Shown: positions 14,187 to 22,427, counted from the stretch's first letter. The stretch: 24,688 bases of DNA from an uncultured Clostridia bacterium (GCA_910580105.1 CAJTWN010000006.1:77512-102199), one strand, 5' to 3'. Made by a program: numbers and translations. Notes: generated from the sequence alone by a model not told the origin.

Positions 14187-16193
14187 ATGGATACAAAGGA
14201 AAAACAGACAGTTTTACTAGAGATTGAAGCCCTTCGTGAAAGACTGAATGAATATGGAAGACAGTATTATGTGTTGGATCAGCCAACGGTCAGCGATTTT
14301 GTATATGATGATTTAATGAGGAAATTGATTGAGCTGGAAGCGGCATATCCGGAGTTTCAGTCGCCGGATTCGCCTTCCGTCCGGGTGGGCGGAGAAGTTT
14401 TGGAAGGCTTCAGTCAGGTGGAACATGCGGTGCAGATGCAGAGTCTTGGTGATGTGTTTTCCAAAGAAGAATTCATGGCTTTTGATGAGCGTGTCTGCAG
14501 CGCTCTGGAAGTGGAATATGCAGAATATGTAGTAGAACCCAAAATTGACGGATTGTCTGTTTCTCTTGAATACGAGAATGGCCGTTTTACCAGAGGTTCG
14601 ACCCGCGGAAACGGATATGTTGGGGAGGATATAACAGCAAATTTGAAAACCATCGGCAGTATTCCACTTATTTTGGCGGAAAAACTTCCTTATTTGGAGG
14701 TGCGCGGAGAGGTTTATATGCCGCGCGAGGCATTTGTACAGTTGAATGAAAGGCAGGAGAGTGAAGAAAAGCCGTTGTTTGCGAATCCGAGAAATGCGGC
14801 TGCTGGCTCTCTTCGGCAGTTGGACAGCCGGGTGGCGGCTGAACGGCGGCTGGATATTTTTGTTTTTAATATCCAGCAAAGTGAAGGAAAAGTGTTTTCA
14901 ACACATAAAGAAACACTGGATTTTTTGGCTGCACAGGGGTTCAAGGTTATACCGAGTTACAAAGTCTGTCATGGTGGCGAAGAAGCCTATGCAGAGATCG
15001 TGCGGATTGGTGAGAGCAGAGGCGGTCTTTCTTTTGATATTGATGGTGCGGTTGCTAAAGTAAACAATTTGCAGGAAAGGGATATGTTGGGGGCAACCAC
15101 CAAAACGCCCCGTTGGGCAGCAGCTTATAAATTTCCGGCAGAGCAAAAAGAGACAAAGATGACGGATATTCTTTTGCAAGTTGGGAGAACGGGTGCAGTT
15201 ACGCCCAATGCAGTATTGGAACCGGTTCGGATTGCCGGTTCCACTGTCAGCCGGGCCACCCTTCATAACATTGATAATATCCGTGAAAAGGATATTCGCA
15301 TTGGCGATACTGTAATTATCCAGAAGGCCGGAGATATAATCCCGGAGGTTGTGGAAGTTGCCAAAGAAAAACGTGACGGAACCGAGCGTATTTTTGAAAT
15401 GCCCGAATTATGCCCGGCCTGCGGAGAACCGTTGTTCCGTGAGGAAGGCGAAGCGGCTGTTCGCTGTTTGAGTTCAAATTGTCCTGCACAGCAGCTGCGC
15501 AGTATCATTCATTTTGCATCAAGGCAGGCAATGGATATTGACGGTTTAGGTCCGGCAATTATTCAGCAGCTGTTGGAGGAAGGGTTGATTCATGATTGTG
15601 CAGATTTGTATGATTTGGCCTACGAAGATATTGTGGATTTAGAACGTTTTGCAGAAAAATCTGCACAGAATTTAATTCGTTCTATTGAGAAGTCAAAGAC
15701 CCAGGGACTTGACCGTCTTCTGTTTGGTCTTGGTATCCGGTTGATCGGAAGTAGAGCAGCCCGTCTGTTGGCAGAAAATTTTGGCGATATTGAAGTTTTG
15801 ATGGCGGCAGATGAGGAAGAAATTGCTGCTGTTCCAGACATTGGTGGAAAGATGGCGGCGAGTATTGTGCATTATTTTAAAGAAGAAAGGTCATTGCGCT
15901 TGATTGCACATTTAAAAGACGCAGGGGTTGTCATGACATTTGAAAGGGAAGAACGGGGAGACCTTTTTGCGGGAAAAACCTTTGTAATTACCGGAACTCT
16001 GCCAACCATGAAGCGAAATGAAGCGAAGGCACTGATTGAGAAAAATGGCGGAAAGGTCAGCGGCAGTGTATCGAAGAAGACAAGTTATGTTCTTGCAGGC
16101 GAAGATGCTGGAAGCAAACTGGAAAAAGCAAAGGAATTGAATATTAAAGTGATTACAGAGGAAGAACTCTTAGAATTGATAAATATAAAATGA
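14187..16193 (+). CDS. ligA: NAD-dependent DNA ligase
   Basis: Seals nicks in replication and repair using NAD+. The 668 residues have the full bacterial LigA layout: an N-terminal NAD-binding Ia domain, and an adenylation domain with K119 of the KIDG motif (EPKIDGLSV). The OB fold follows, then a four-cysteine zinc finger (C409, C412, C427, C432), helix-hairpin-helix repeats and a C-terminal BRCT domain (about 590-668, GKTFVITGTL). AGGAGG lies six bases before the ATG. It has its own sigma-A promoter 31 bases upstream. In many Firmicutes ligA follows pcrA; here it follows yunB. Confidence 0.98.
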   Translation: MDTKEKQTVLLEIEALRERLNEYGRQYYVLDQPTVSDFVYDDLMRKLIELEAAYPEFQSPDSPSVRVGGEVLEGFSQVEHAVQMQSLGDVFSKEEFMAFDERVCSALEVEYAEYVVEPKIDGLSVSLEYENGRFTRGSTRGNGYVGEDITANLKTIGSIPLILAEKLPYLEVRGEVYMPREAFVQLNERQESEEKPLFANPRNAAAGSLRQLDSRVAAERRLDIFVFNIQQSEGKVFSTHKETLDFLAAQGFKVIPSYKVCHGGEEAYAEIVRIGESRGGLSFDIDGAVAKVNNLQERDMLGATTKTPRWAAAYKFPAEQKETKMTDILLQVGRTGAVTPNAVLEPVRIAGSTVSRATLHNIDNIREKDIRIGDTVIIQKAGDIIPEVVEVAKEKRDGTERIFEMPELCPACGEPLFREEGEAAVRCLSSNCPAQQLRSIIHFASRQAMDIDGLGPAIIQQLLEEGLIHDCADLYDLAYEDIVDLERFAEKSAQNLIRSIEKSKTQGLDRLLFGLGIRLIGSRAARLLAENFGDIEVLMAADEEEIAAVPDIGGKMAASIVHYFKEERSLRLIAHLKDAGVVMTFEREERGDLFAGKTFVITGTLPTMKRNEAKALIEKNGGKVSGSVSKKTSYVLAGEDAGSKLEKAKELNIKVITEEELLELINIK

Positions 16194-16196
16194 AGA

Positions 16197-16235
16197 AAAA
16201 AGATGGCAGCCACAAAAAGCGGCTGCCATCTTTTT
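16197..16235. terminator. Two-way terminator between ligA and the XRE operon
   Basis: AAAAAGATGGCAGCC (16197-16211) pairs with GGCTGCCATCTTTTT (16221-16235), 15 perfect pairs with a 9-base loop. T-runs face both directions for the converging genes. Confidence 0.92.
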
Positions 16236-16268
16236 GTAAATTATATTTTATTGCTTTTTGTAAGAGAA

Positions 16269-16700
16269 TTACATTTCTTTTTCATATTTTAAACGATAAA
16301 AAATGCTGTAGCCAACAATGAATAGATAGGAGAAAACCAGCAGCAGCGTTGCTGCCAAACTGACGTTAAGCAAAGCAAAAATAAGCATCAACGTGCCAAA
16401 GATATAGAGCATGGCATCGTAGGCTTTTGCCTTTGCCCGGTTGGCAATAGCAATGTTTCGCTCATCTTTTTCTTCAATTGCAATTCGTTTTTTTACATCA
16501 GGTGCATTCTGTAATGCAGATTGGCTAATAAGATTGCCGGTGCTGTGTCCAAAAGCGCCGCAGCCAATACCAATGGATATATAGGGCAAGATCTGTAGAA
16601 TGCCTTGTGCATCTGGCAGCATTTTTAGACCTATAAAACCGATGATACAAAGGAGAATGCCAATAGTGAGTGTGATATAGTCCCGTACTTTCTTTTTCAT
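16269..16700 (-). CDS. Four-helix membrane protein paired with an XRE regulator
   Basis: A 143-residue membrane protein of unknown function with two helices in the N-terminal half (about 9-28 and 34-52) and two near the C-terminus (about 97-135). The intervening charged loop reads EEKDERNIAIANRAKAK. This loop and layout resemble DUF2178/DUF6442-type proteins often encoded beside small XRE regulators. Its ATG overlaps the regulator's stop by four bases (ATGA), so the two are translationally coupled. The pairing suggests the regulator controls the operon in response to something the membrane protein does, but no function is known. Confidence 0.7.
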   Translation of the reverse strand: MKKKVRDYITLTIGILLCIIGFIGLKMLPDAQGILQILPYISIGIGCGAFGHSTGNLISQSALQNAPDVKKRIAIEEKDERNIAIANRAKAKAYDAMLYIFGTLMLIFALLNVSLAATLLLVFSYLFIVGYSIFYRLKYEKEM

Positions 16701-16900
16701 TTAAAGTCCTCCTCATAAATAAAAATATCTTCAATTTTCATGTCAAAATAGCGGGCAATCTTTAAAGCAAGATAAAGGGAAGGGTTATATCTTCCGTTTT
16801 CCAAAGAACTTATGGTTTGTCTGGAGACTGCAAGGATTTCTGCCAATTCCTCCTGTTTTAGGCCTTTGGCTTTACGAATTGTTTCTAAGTTATTCTTCAT
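16697..16900 (-). CDS. Small XRE-family transcriptional regulator
   Basis: A 67-residue protein made almost only of one Cro/C1-type helix-turn-helix. LKQEELAEILAVSRQTISSLENGRYNPSL (about 14-42) holds both helices and the recognition residues. It is a member of the short YgzD/YozG-like group commonly found with a small membrane protein. AAAGGAGGTG precedes the ATG at ideal distance. The promoter is flanked by a perfect 12-bp inverted repeat, so autorepression is likely. Confidence 0.93.
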   Translation of the reverse strand: MKNNLETIRKAKGLKQEELAEILAVSRQTISSLENGRYNPSLYLALKIARYFDMKIEDIFIYEEDFK

Positions 16901-16916
16901 TGCGCACCTCCTTTGG

Positions 16917-16985
16917 TATGGAAAGTTTCCTTTACATACCTTGATTATACCATAAAAGTTTTATATGTCAAGTAAACTTTCCATA
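16917..16985. promoter_or_regulatory. Inverted-repeat operator flanking the XRE promoter
   Basis: TATGGAAAGTTT (16917-16928) and AAACTTTCCATA (16974-16985) are a perfect 12-bp inverted repeat, one arm downstream of the transcription start and one upstream of the -35. A third related core (AAAAGTTTT, 16955-16963) sits in the spacer between -35 and -10. Confidence 0.75.
16944..16971 (-). promoter_or_regulatory. Promoter of the XRE operon
   Basis: On the minus strand: TTGACA (16966-16971), 16 bases, TATAAT (16944-16949), plus TGG immediately before the -10. Perfect hexamers indicate a strong promoter that needs repression. Confidence 0.9.
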
Positions 16986-17027
16986 ATAAATACATTTATA
17001 AAATCAAAATTTGGAAAACATGAAAAT

Positions 17028-17059
17028 AAAAAAAGAAAATCCAAAGATTTTCTTTTTTT
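17028..17059 (-). terminator. AT-rich terminator of the glyA-rarA operon
   Basis: A run of As plus GAAAATC pairs with GATTTTC plus a run of Ts, 14 pairs with a CAAA loop. On the minus strand it ends in seven Ts, 38 bases past the rarA stop. Confidence 0.75.
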
Positions 17060-17097
17060 AGTGAATTAAAATACTTATATTATAATACATAATACAA

Positions 17098-18396
17098 TTA
17101 AGTTTGATCAGGTTTTTGATTTTTAATTTTTTCCCAATAAGCTTTCGCCAATTGTTCATTTTTGTTTTCTCCGGGGATATAATAAATTTTGTTTTTGATC
17201 TTATCCGGAAGATACTGCTGTCTTGTATAATGATTGGGAAAGTCGTGGGGATACAGATAATGCTGGCCTTTAACGACATCCCCTTCGCCGTCATAGTGGG
17301 TATTTTGAAGCTGCCGGGGAATTTCGCCGGTATCCATATGTTCAATGTCATAAAGGGCTTTGTTAATGGCCATATAAGAAGCGTTGGATTTTGGTGCGGT
17401 TGCCAAAAGGACCACAGCCTGTGCCAGGGGGATGCGTGCTTCGGGAAAGCCAAGCATCAGGGCGCTGTCAACACAGGATTTTACAATGGTTATCGCTGTT
17501 GGATAAGCAAGGCCGACATCTTCGGCAGCAATGACCAAAAGACGCCGACAGATGGAAGGCAGGTCATCGGCAGCAATTAAGCGTGCAAGATAGTGAATGG
17601 CTGCGTCCGGGTCACTGCCGCGGATAGACTTTTGAAAAGCACTTAGAATATCATAATGGCTGTCTCCCTTATTGTCATAGACAAAGGCCTTGCGCTGCGT
17701 ACACCCCTCTGCGGTTTCAATGGTGATAATAACGTTCCCGTCCTTGTCCGGGGGGGTATAGTTGACTGCCAGTTCTAAAGAGTTAAGCGCTTTACGCAGG
17801 TCACCGCCGGATTTTTCTGCTAAATGCAGCAAGACGCCATCGTCTACCGTGAGGGTTGTTTTGGTGAAGGATTCCTCCCGCAATATGGAGAGACCGCGTT
17901 CCAGGGCAGGAATGATGTCCCGGGTGTTAAGTGCTTTGAACTCAAATACAGTGCTTCGGCTGAGGATTGCATTATAGACATAAAAATATGGGTTTTCCGT
18001 TGTGCTGGCAATCAAGGTAATCCGGCCGTTTTCAGTGTATTCAAGAAGAGACTGCTGCTGTTTTTTATTAAAGTTCTGAATCTCGTCAAGATAGAGGAGG
18101 ACGCCGTTTTCTCCCAAAAGTCCCTGACTTTCCTTCACAATTGCCTTAATATCAGAAACTGAAGCGTTGGTTGCATTTAATTTATAGAGCGGACGATGGC
18201 TGACTTCTGCCGCAATATTGGCCACCGTAGTTTTGCCGGTGCCGGAGAGACCATAAAAAATCATGTTGGGAATGTTTCCGCTTTCAATAATATTGCGCAG
18301 GATTTTGCCTTTTCCCAATATATGTTGTTGACCCACGACTTCATCTAAAGTCGTGGGTCTGATTCTGTCCGCTAAAGGTTTATTTATATCAGGCAT
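17098..18396 (-). CDS. rarA: Replication-associated recombination protein A (MgsA/RarA AAA+ ATPase)
   Basis: AAA+ ATPase that acts at stalled replication forks, related to clamp-loader subunits. The 432 residues begin MPDINKPLADRIRPTTLDEVVGQ, as the family does. Walker A is GLSGTGKT (49-56; usual form GPPGTGKT), and Walker B is LLYLDEIQNFNKKQQQ with D104 and E105. The C-terminal tetramerisation region ends with the typical HYLYPHDFPNHYTRQQYLP motif. I chose the ATG at 18396: it overlaps the glyA stop by eight bases and matches the family start, although no Shine-Dalgarno is visible. Codons further upstream lie inside glyA. Translation probably depends on ribosomes finishing glyA. Confidence 0.95.
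   Translation of the reverse strand: MPDINKPLADRIRPTTLDEVVGQQHILGKGKILRNIIESGNIPNMIFYGLSGTGKTTVANIAAEVSHRPLYKLNATNASVSDIKAIVKESQGLLGENGVLLYLDEIQNFNKKQQQSLLEYTENGRITLIASTTENPYFYVYNAILSRSTVFEFKALNTRDIIPALERGLSILREESFTKTTLTVDDGVLLHLAEKSGGDLRKALNSLELAVNYTPPDKDGNVIITIETAEGCTQRKAFVYDNKGDSHYDILSAFQKSIRGSDPDAAIHYLARLIAADDLPSICRRLLVIAAEDVGLAYPTAITIVKSCVDSALMLGFPEARIPLAQAVVLLATAPKSNASYMAINKALYDIEHMDTGEIPRQLQNTHYDGEGDVVKGQHYLYPHDFPNHYTRQQYLPDKIKNKIYYIPGENKNEQLAKAYWEKIKNQKPDQT
18330..18359. repeat. Perfect 12-bp hairpin inside the start of rarA
   Basis: GACCCACGACTT (18330-18341) and AAGTCGTGGGTC (18348-18359) form a perfect inverted repeat with a 6-base loop, within codons 13-23 of rarA. The encoded residues (RPTTLDEVVGQ) are normal for the family. 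Confidence 0.9.
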
Positions 18397-19627
18397 AGAG
18401 GGGATGCTTGTCACAGAGCGCCTGAACACGCTTTGCGACACTTTCTTTATTTCCTTCAAAATCGTTGATGATGAGGCTGATGAGGTCTGCAACCTCGACC
18501 ATGTCATCCTCTTTAAAGCCGCGGCTGGTAACGGCAGGGGTACCTAAACGGATACCGCTGGTTACAAAGGGGCTCTTTGGATCATCGGGGATGGTATTTT
18601 TGTTACAGGTGATGCCGACTGCATCAAGGTTTTGCTCAACTTCTTTGCCGGTCTTGTCCTGTTTCAGGAGGCTGACCAGCATCAAATGGTTGTCTGTGCC
18701 GCCGGAAACAATATCAAGGCCGCGTGCCACCAATGCTTCTGCCAGTGCAGCGGCATTTTTCTTTACTTGCAGTTGATAGGATTTAAATTCCGGTGAAAGT
18801 GCTTCCTTCAAACAAACAGCTTTTGCTGCGATGACGTGCATCAAAGGACCGCCTTGATTTCCCGGGAAAACAGCTTTGTTAATCATTGCGCCGTATTCTT
18901 CTTTGCAAAGAATCATGCCGCCGCGTGGACCGCGGAGGGTTTTATGGGTGGTTGTGGTCACAAAGTCTGCATAGGGAACCGGGTTTTGATGAAGCCCTGC
19001 TGCAACCAGCCCTGCAATATGTGCCATATCAACCATGAGATAAGCGCCAACTTCATCAGCAATTTCACGGAATTTGGCAAAATCAATTTCTCTTGCATAT
19101 GCGCTTGCGCCTGCGAGGATCAGCTTTGGTTTGTTCTCGATGGCCAGCTGACGCAAAGCATCATAATCAATGCGATGGGTAACACTGTCAACGCCATAGG
19201 GAACGACATTAAAATATTTACCAGAGATATTCACTGGTGAACCATGGCTTAGATGGCCGCCATGGGCAAGATTCATACCAAGGAAGGTATCGCCGGGTTC
19301 CATTGTTGCAAAGAAAACTGCCAGGTTTGCAGAAGCACCGGAATGCGGCTGCACATTGGCAAACTCTGCGCCAAATAATTCTTTTGCGCGTTCTCTGGCC
19401 AGATTTTCAACGATGTCTACATATTCGCATCCACCATAATAACGTTTTCCGGGATAGCCTTCGGCATATTTGTTGGTCAGTGGGGTACCCATTGCTTCTA
19501 TGACAGCTGGGCTTACAAAATTTTCGGATGCGATAAGCTCTATCTTATTGCGTTGTCTGTTAATTTCCAGGGAAATAGCCTCTGCAATTTCCGGATCTGT
19601 TTTTTTGATTTGTTCAAGTTCAAACAT
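18389..19627 (-). CDS. glyA: Serine hydroxymethyltransferase
   Basis: PLP enzyme interconverting serine and glycine while charging tetrahydrofolate with a one-carbon unit. The 412 residues match the bacterial family: ENFVSPAV near 35, KRYYGGCEYVD (61-71), D200 and H203 in VDMAHIAGL, and the PLP-binding K229 in TTTTHKTLRGPRGG. I chose the ATG at 19627 (MFELEQI), preceded by TGGAGA at six bases; longer in-frame starts add residues without homology. The 5' region contains TTGTGCC / GGCACAA (19647-19686), a possible leader stem, and a small TGTAC / GTACA dyad (19704-19719). I could not settle on a promoter. rarA follows with an 8-base overlap. Confidence 0.98.
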   Translation of the reverse strand: MFELEQIKKTDPEIAEAISLEINRQRNKIELIASENFVSPAVIEAMGTPLTNKYAEGYPGKRYYGGCEYVDIVENLARERAKELFGAEFANVQPHSGASANLAVFFATMEPGDTFLGMNLAHGGHLSHGSPVNISGKYFNVVPYGVDSVTHRIDYDALRQLAIENKPKLILAGASAYAREIDFAKFREIADEVGAYLMVDMAHIAGLVAAGLHQNPVPYADFVTTTTHKTLRGPRGGMILCKEEYGAMINKAVFPGNQGGPLMHVIAAKAVCLKEALSPEFKSYQLQVKKNAAALAEALVARGLDIVSGGTDNHLMLVSLLKQDKTGKEVEQNLDAVGITCNKNTIPDDPKSPFVTSGIRLGTPAVTSRGFKEDDMVEVADLISLIINDFEGNKESVAKRVQALCDKHPLYA

Positions 19628-19751
19628 ATTTATCTCCATTCTGTCGTTGTGCCCCGACGGGTAATTAATGTATGGCGCCGGCACAAAATAAAGTACGCCG
19701 CAATGTACCATAAAGTACATATATTTATAGTAGAAATTTATTATTTACATA

Positions 19752-19780
19752 TTGAATAATATCACATTCTACATTATAAT
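19752..19780 (+). promoter_or_regulatory. Promoter of nth
   Basis: TTGAAT (19752-19757), 17 bases, TATAAT (19775-19780), in the divergent region between glyA and nth, 34 bases before the start codon. Confidence 0.78.
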
Positions 19781-19814
19781 ATGAGCAGATAAAATTTGCA
19801 AGGGGGAATTTTCA

Positions 19815-20462
19815 ATGCGGGAAAGTTTGGAAGCAAAAAAAGCACGCGTCCTGGAAATAATAAAAATATTTGAAGAGGAATATAGTGAAGCTGACTGTAC
19901 ATTAGAATATGATGATGTATTACAGCTTTTGATTTCAACGCAGCTTGCTGCACAATGCACAGATGCGCGGGTGAATATAGTTACCAAAGATTTATATCAG
20001 AAATATACGGATGTCTATGCGTTTGCCAATGCGGATGAGTTGGAATTGCAGAATGATATTCGTGCCACAGGCTTTTTCCGGAATAAGGCCAGAAATATTA
20101 TCGGGTGCTGTAAGATGCTGATTGAAAAATATGATGGAAAGGTTCCGGAAGCCATGGAGGATTTATTGCAGCTTCCTGGAGTAGGCAGAAAAACGGCAAA
20201 CCTTGTCCGCGGTGATTACTTTAAAATCCCAGGTGTGGTTGTTGATACCCATGCGACCAGGCTTTCAAATAAGCTGGGATTGACAAAAAATAAGGAACCT
20301 TATAAAATTGAGCAGGATTTGATGAAGGTGGTACCCAAAGAATACTGGACAAGTTTTTGTCATCAATTGGTATATCACGGAAGAGCATATTGTAATGCGC
20401 GTTCTCCCAAGTGTGCGATTTGTCCGATTGCACATTTATGTCCGCAGATGACAGAAAAATAA
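19815..20462 (+). CDS. nth: Endonuclease III (DNA glycosylase/AP lyase)
   Basis: Base-excision repair enzyme that removes oxidised pyrimidines and cuts the resulting abasic site. The 215 residues show the helix-hairpin-helix LPGVGRKTAN with catalytic K126, the VDTHATR segment with D144, and the C-terminal [4Fe-4S] loop with C193, C200, C203 and C209 (spacing 6-2-5). Length is typical. AGGGGG lies eight bases before the ATG. It is a single gene, divergent from glyA. No GC-rich terminator follows, only AT-rich sequence with T-runs. Confidence 0.97.
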   Translation: MRESLEAKKARVLEIIKIFEEEYSEADCTLEYDDVLQLLISTQLAAQCTDARVNIVTKDLYQKYTDVYAFANADELELQNDIRATGFFRNKARNIIGCCKMLIEKYDGKVPEAMEDLLQLPGVGRKTANLVRGDYFKIPGVVVDTHATRLSNKLGLTKNKEPYKIEQDLMKVVPKEYWTSFCHQLVYHGRAYCNARSPKCAICPIAHLCPQMTEK

Positions 20463-20966
20463 TACTATATTTATAGAAGAAACAGCATTTTTTTCTTTAA
20501 AACTTTTTTCTTATATTAATATAGAAGAAACTCCTTTTTTTAAAGTAAAAAAAAGATCGATTTATAAAGAAAATATGTGCAACAAAATGTGAATAAAATA
20601 TGAACAATTGACTGAGAGCTAAAAAAACATTCATTCTTTTGTGCAAAATAACTATTGAATTATATATAGTTAATAATGAGAAGATGAGTGTATTTTGGAG
20701 AAAATGGGCGAAGGTATAGGAATTTAAGGCCTATATTTTTGACGAAATGTCGAATATGTTCATATTTTGTTCACATTTGTTTTTTGTGGAAAAAATTTAC
20801 ATTCATTTTCTTGTGGAAAATTAACGAAATCAGCGGTTGTTTTTTAAAAAACAAAGGATTTGGAAGAAAAATTGAGCATTTAAGACCTTTTAATAAAATA
20901 ATTTGAATAGAATGCAAAATGAATGGAATGTTCAAAGACTACAAGGAATAAATCTATTATAAAGAT
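20463..20966 (+). other. 500-base AT-rich region without a convincing gene
   Basis: It contains two copies of ATAGAAGAAAC (near 20475 and 20521) and two copies of TTGTGGAAAA (20784-20793, 20811-20820). A short hairpin, TATAGG / CCTATA (20715-20735), is followed by five Ts. A 72-codon open frame (20688-20906) is rich in Lys, Phe and Ile and lacks a good ribosome site. A small RNA ending at the 20740 T-run is possible, but I see no clear promoter for it. Confidence 0.4.
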
Positions 20967-20995
20967 TTGACAGGTCGGATAAATCCAGATATAAT
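20967..20995 (+). promoter_or_regulatory. Consensus promoter of the 3D-domain gene
   Basis: TTGACA (20967-20972), 17 bases, TATAAT (20990-20995). It matches the sigma-A consensus at every position, so strong vegetative expression is expected. Confidence 0.93.
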
Positions 20996-21034
20996 GGTCG
21001 CGTTTTATTACAAAATTGTTAAAGAGGTGGTTTG

Positions 21035-22084
21035 ATGTTAAAAAAACTGATGAGAAAGATGCCTCGGTTATCTTTATCAGCAGGAAAAGGCGTGGTGCTG
21101 GGAATATGCTCTGCCCTTATTATTGGTACCTGTACAGGTATGACCTATGCAACACCTTGTACAGTTACGATTCAGGAAACAGGTAAGGCTCCTGTGGAAA
21201 TTACGACAACAAGCATCAGCGTCGGTAAACTTCTCGCAAAGCAGGGAATTGTTTTAGCCGAAGATGATCAGATAAATTACGAATTGGGCGATGTGATTAC
21301 CAATCAGTCTGTAATTAAAATTGATCGGGCATTTCAGGTGAATTTGACGTATCATGGTCAGACTGAGGTATATAAAACTGTTGCAGATACCGTTGCGGAG
21401 GTTCTTGAAAACAAAGGAATTGTCCTCGATAGTGAGGATGAGGTGACGCCTTCGCTCGAAACGAAGATAAAAGAAAATGACCATATTGTGGTTGTTGATC
21501 ATGATTTGCAGCATGTAACGGTGCAGGAAAAACTTCCTTATCAGACGATAGAGAACGAAAATGTGGATCTTGCTCCCGGAGAACGTGTGATTGTTCAAAA
21601 AGGAATTGAAGGTGTGATAGAGTATGAATACACCTTCCGGTATGAGAATGGTGCTGAAGTTGACCGTCAGTTGGTTCGGGAAATCAAATTAAGTGATCCG
21701 GTTGATGAAATAGTTGAATATGGACCGGAAGATGTTTTTGAACTCGGCGCAATTCCAGCTTCAAAACCAACACGGTATTCTCAGGTAAAGACATTTCAGG
21801 CGACAGCATATGACGCCTCCCCAGCGGATAATGGAATTTGGGCAGGTAAAACTTCCACAGGTATGCCTCTTGTCTATGGGGTTGTCGCGGTTGATCCCCG
21901 TGTGATTCCTTACGGAACAAAAATGTATATTGAATCTGTCGATGGCCAGTATATTTATGGATATGCAATTGCCGGTGACTGCGGTGGTGCAATAAAGGGA
22001 AATAAGGTGGATTTGTTCTTTCCTTCCCGGTCAGACTGTTACCAGTTTGGAAGAAGAGATGTAAATATTTATTTTCTTGATTAA
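21035..22084 (+). CDS. Cell-wall protein with DUF348, G5 and 3D domains (YabE-like)
   Basis: A 349-residue exported protein. A basic N-terminus and hydrophobic stretch (about 19-38) act as signal or anchor. Two DUF348 repeats (about 42-98 and 100-153) and a G5 domain (about 155-230) follow. A C-terminal 3D domain (about 253-349) has the conserved aspartates D260, D288, D315 and D326 in ATAYDAS, VAVDPRVIPYGTKMYIE and AGDCGGAIKGNKVDLFF. 3D domains share the fold and catalytic Asp of MltA lytic transglycosylases, so peptidoglycan cleavage is likely, as in YabE/YocH/Rpf-like proteins. AGAGGTGG precedes the ATG at 21035. It has a consensus promoter and its own terminator. Confidence 0.93.
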   Translation: MLKKLMRKMPRLSLSAGKGVVLGICSALIIGTCTGMTYATPCTVTIQETGKAPVEITTTSISVGKLLAKQGIVLAEDDQINYELGDVITNQSVIKIDRAFQVNLTYHGQTEVYKTVADTVAEVLENKGIVLDSEDEVTPSLETKIKENDHIVVVDHDLQHVTVQEKLPYQTIENENVDLAPGERVIVQKGIEGVIEYEYTFRYENGAEVDRQLVREIKLSDPVDEIVEYGPEDVFELGAIPASKPTRYSQVKTFQATAYDASPADNGIWAGKTSTGMPLVYGVVAVDPRVIPYGTKMYIESVDGQYIYGYAIAGDCGGAIKGNKVDLFFPSRSDCYQFGRRDVNIYFLD

Positions 22085-22088
22085 AATT

Positions 22089-22123
22089 ATGACCTTCATC
22101 AATTGGGGTGAAGGTCATTTTTA
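22089..22123 (+). terminator. Terminator of the 3D-domain gene
   Basis: ATGACCTTCA / TGAAGGTCAT, a 10-bp perfect stem with a 10-base loop, followed by TTTTTATTT. Confidence 0.88.
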
Positions 22124-22352
22124 TTTGAGGAAAAAGGAGAAATTGGGGATTTCCCATAGAGTTTTGTTAACTTTTTTGGTGTAATTCATTGCAATTTTGT
22201 AACAAGTAAAAACATTTTTGAACGTTTTTGACACTAATTTACAAATAATTCTTTTGTCTAAGAGGTTATGTGAAGTGAAAAGGCTGTAAAAACGCCATGT
22301 GCTAATTTTTATTCACTTATTGCATCTGTAAAAAAGGCTCAAAATACAATAT
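22124..22352 (+). other. Intergenic stretch, nothing recognisable
   Basis: AT-rich, with no open frame or strong hairpin. TTGACA at about 22228 has no matching -10 at 16-18 bases. Confidence 0.5.
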
Positions 22353-22400
22353 TTGATTTTTCGTTACAAAACTGGTATATTATATATGCAACCGGTTGTA
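22353..22400 (+). promoter_or_regulatory. Promoter and palindromic operator of the small hypothetical gene
   Basis: TTGATT (22353-22358), 17 bases, TATATT (22376-22381), with TGG before the -10. Over the predicted start lies TGCAACCGGTTGTA (22387-22400), containing the perfect palindrome CAACCGGTTG and resembling a LacI/CcpA-type (cre) half-symmetric site. Confidence 0.6.
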
Positions 22401-22427
22401 AACAAATTTTAAATGGAGGGTGACAGA

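Noticed and set aside
19647..19686. Riboswitch in the glyA leader
   Set aside because: Only a 7-bp stem with a 26-base loop is visible; no THF, glycine or SAM riboswitch core could be recognised.
20784..20820. DnaA-box-like pair (TTGTGGAAAA twice)
   Set aside because: Both copies miss the consensus and no dnaA, dnaN or further boxes are nearby, so no replication origin is supported.
20688..20906. 72-codon open frame before the 3D-domain gene
   Set aside because: Lys/Phe/Ile-rich composition typical of AT-rich DNA, weak ribosome site, no recognisable motif.
22228..22262. TTGACA in the intergenic stretch before the small hypothetical gene
   Set aside because: No -10 hexamer at a workable distance; the better promoter is at 22353-22381.
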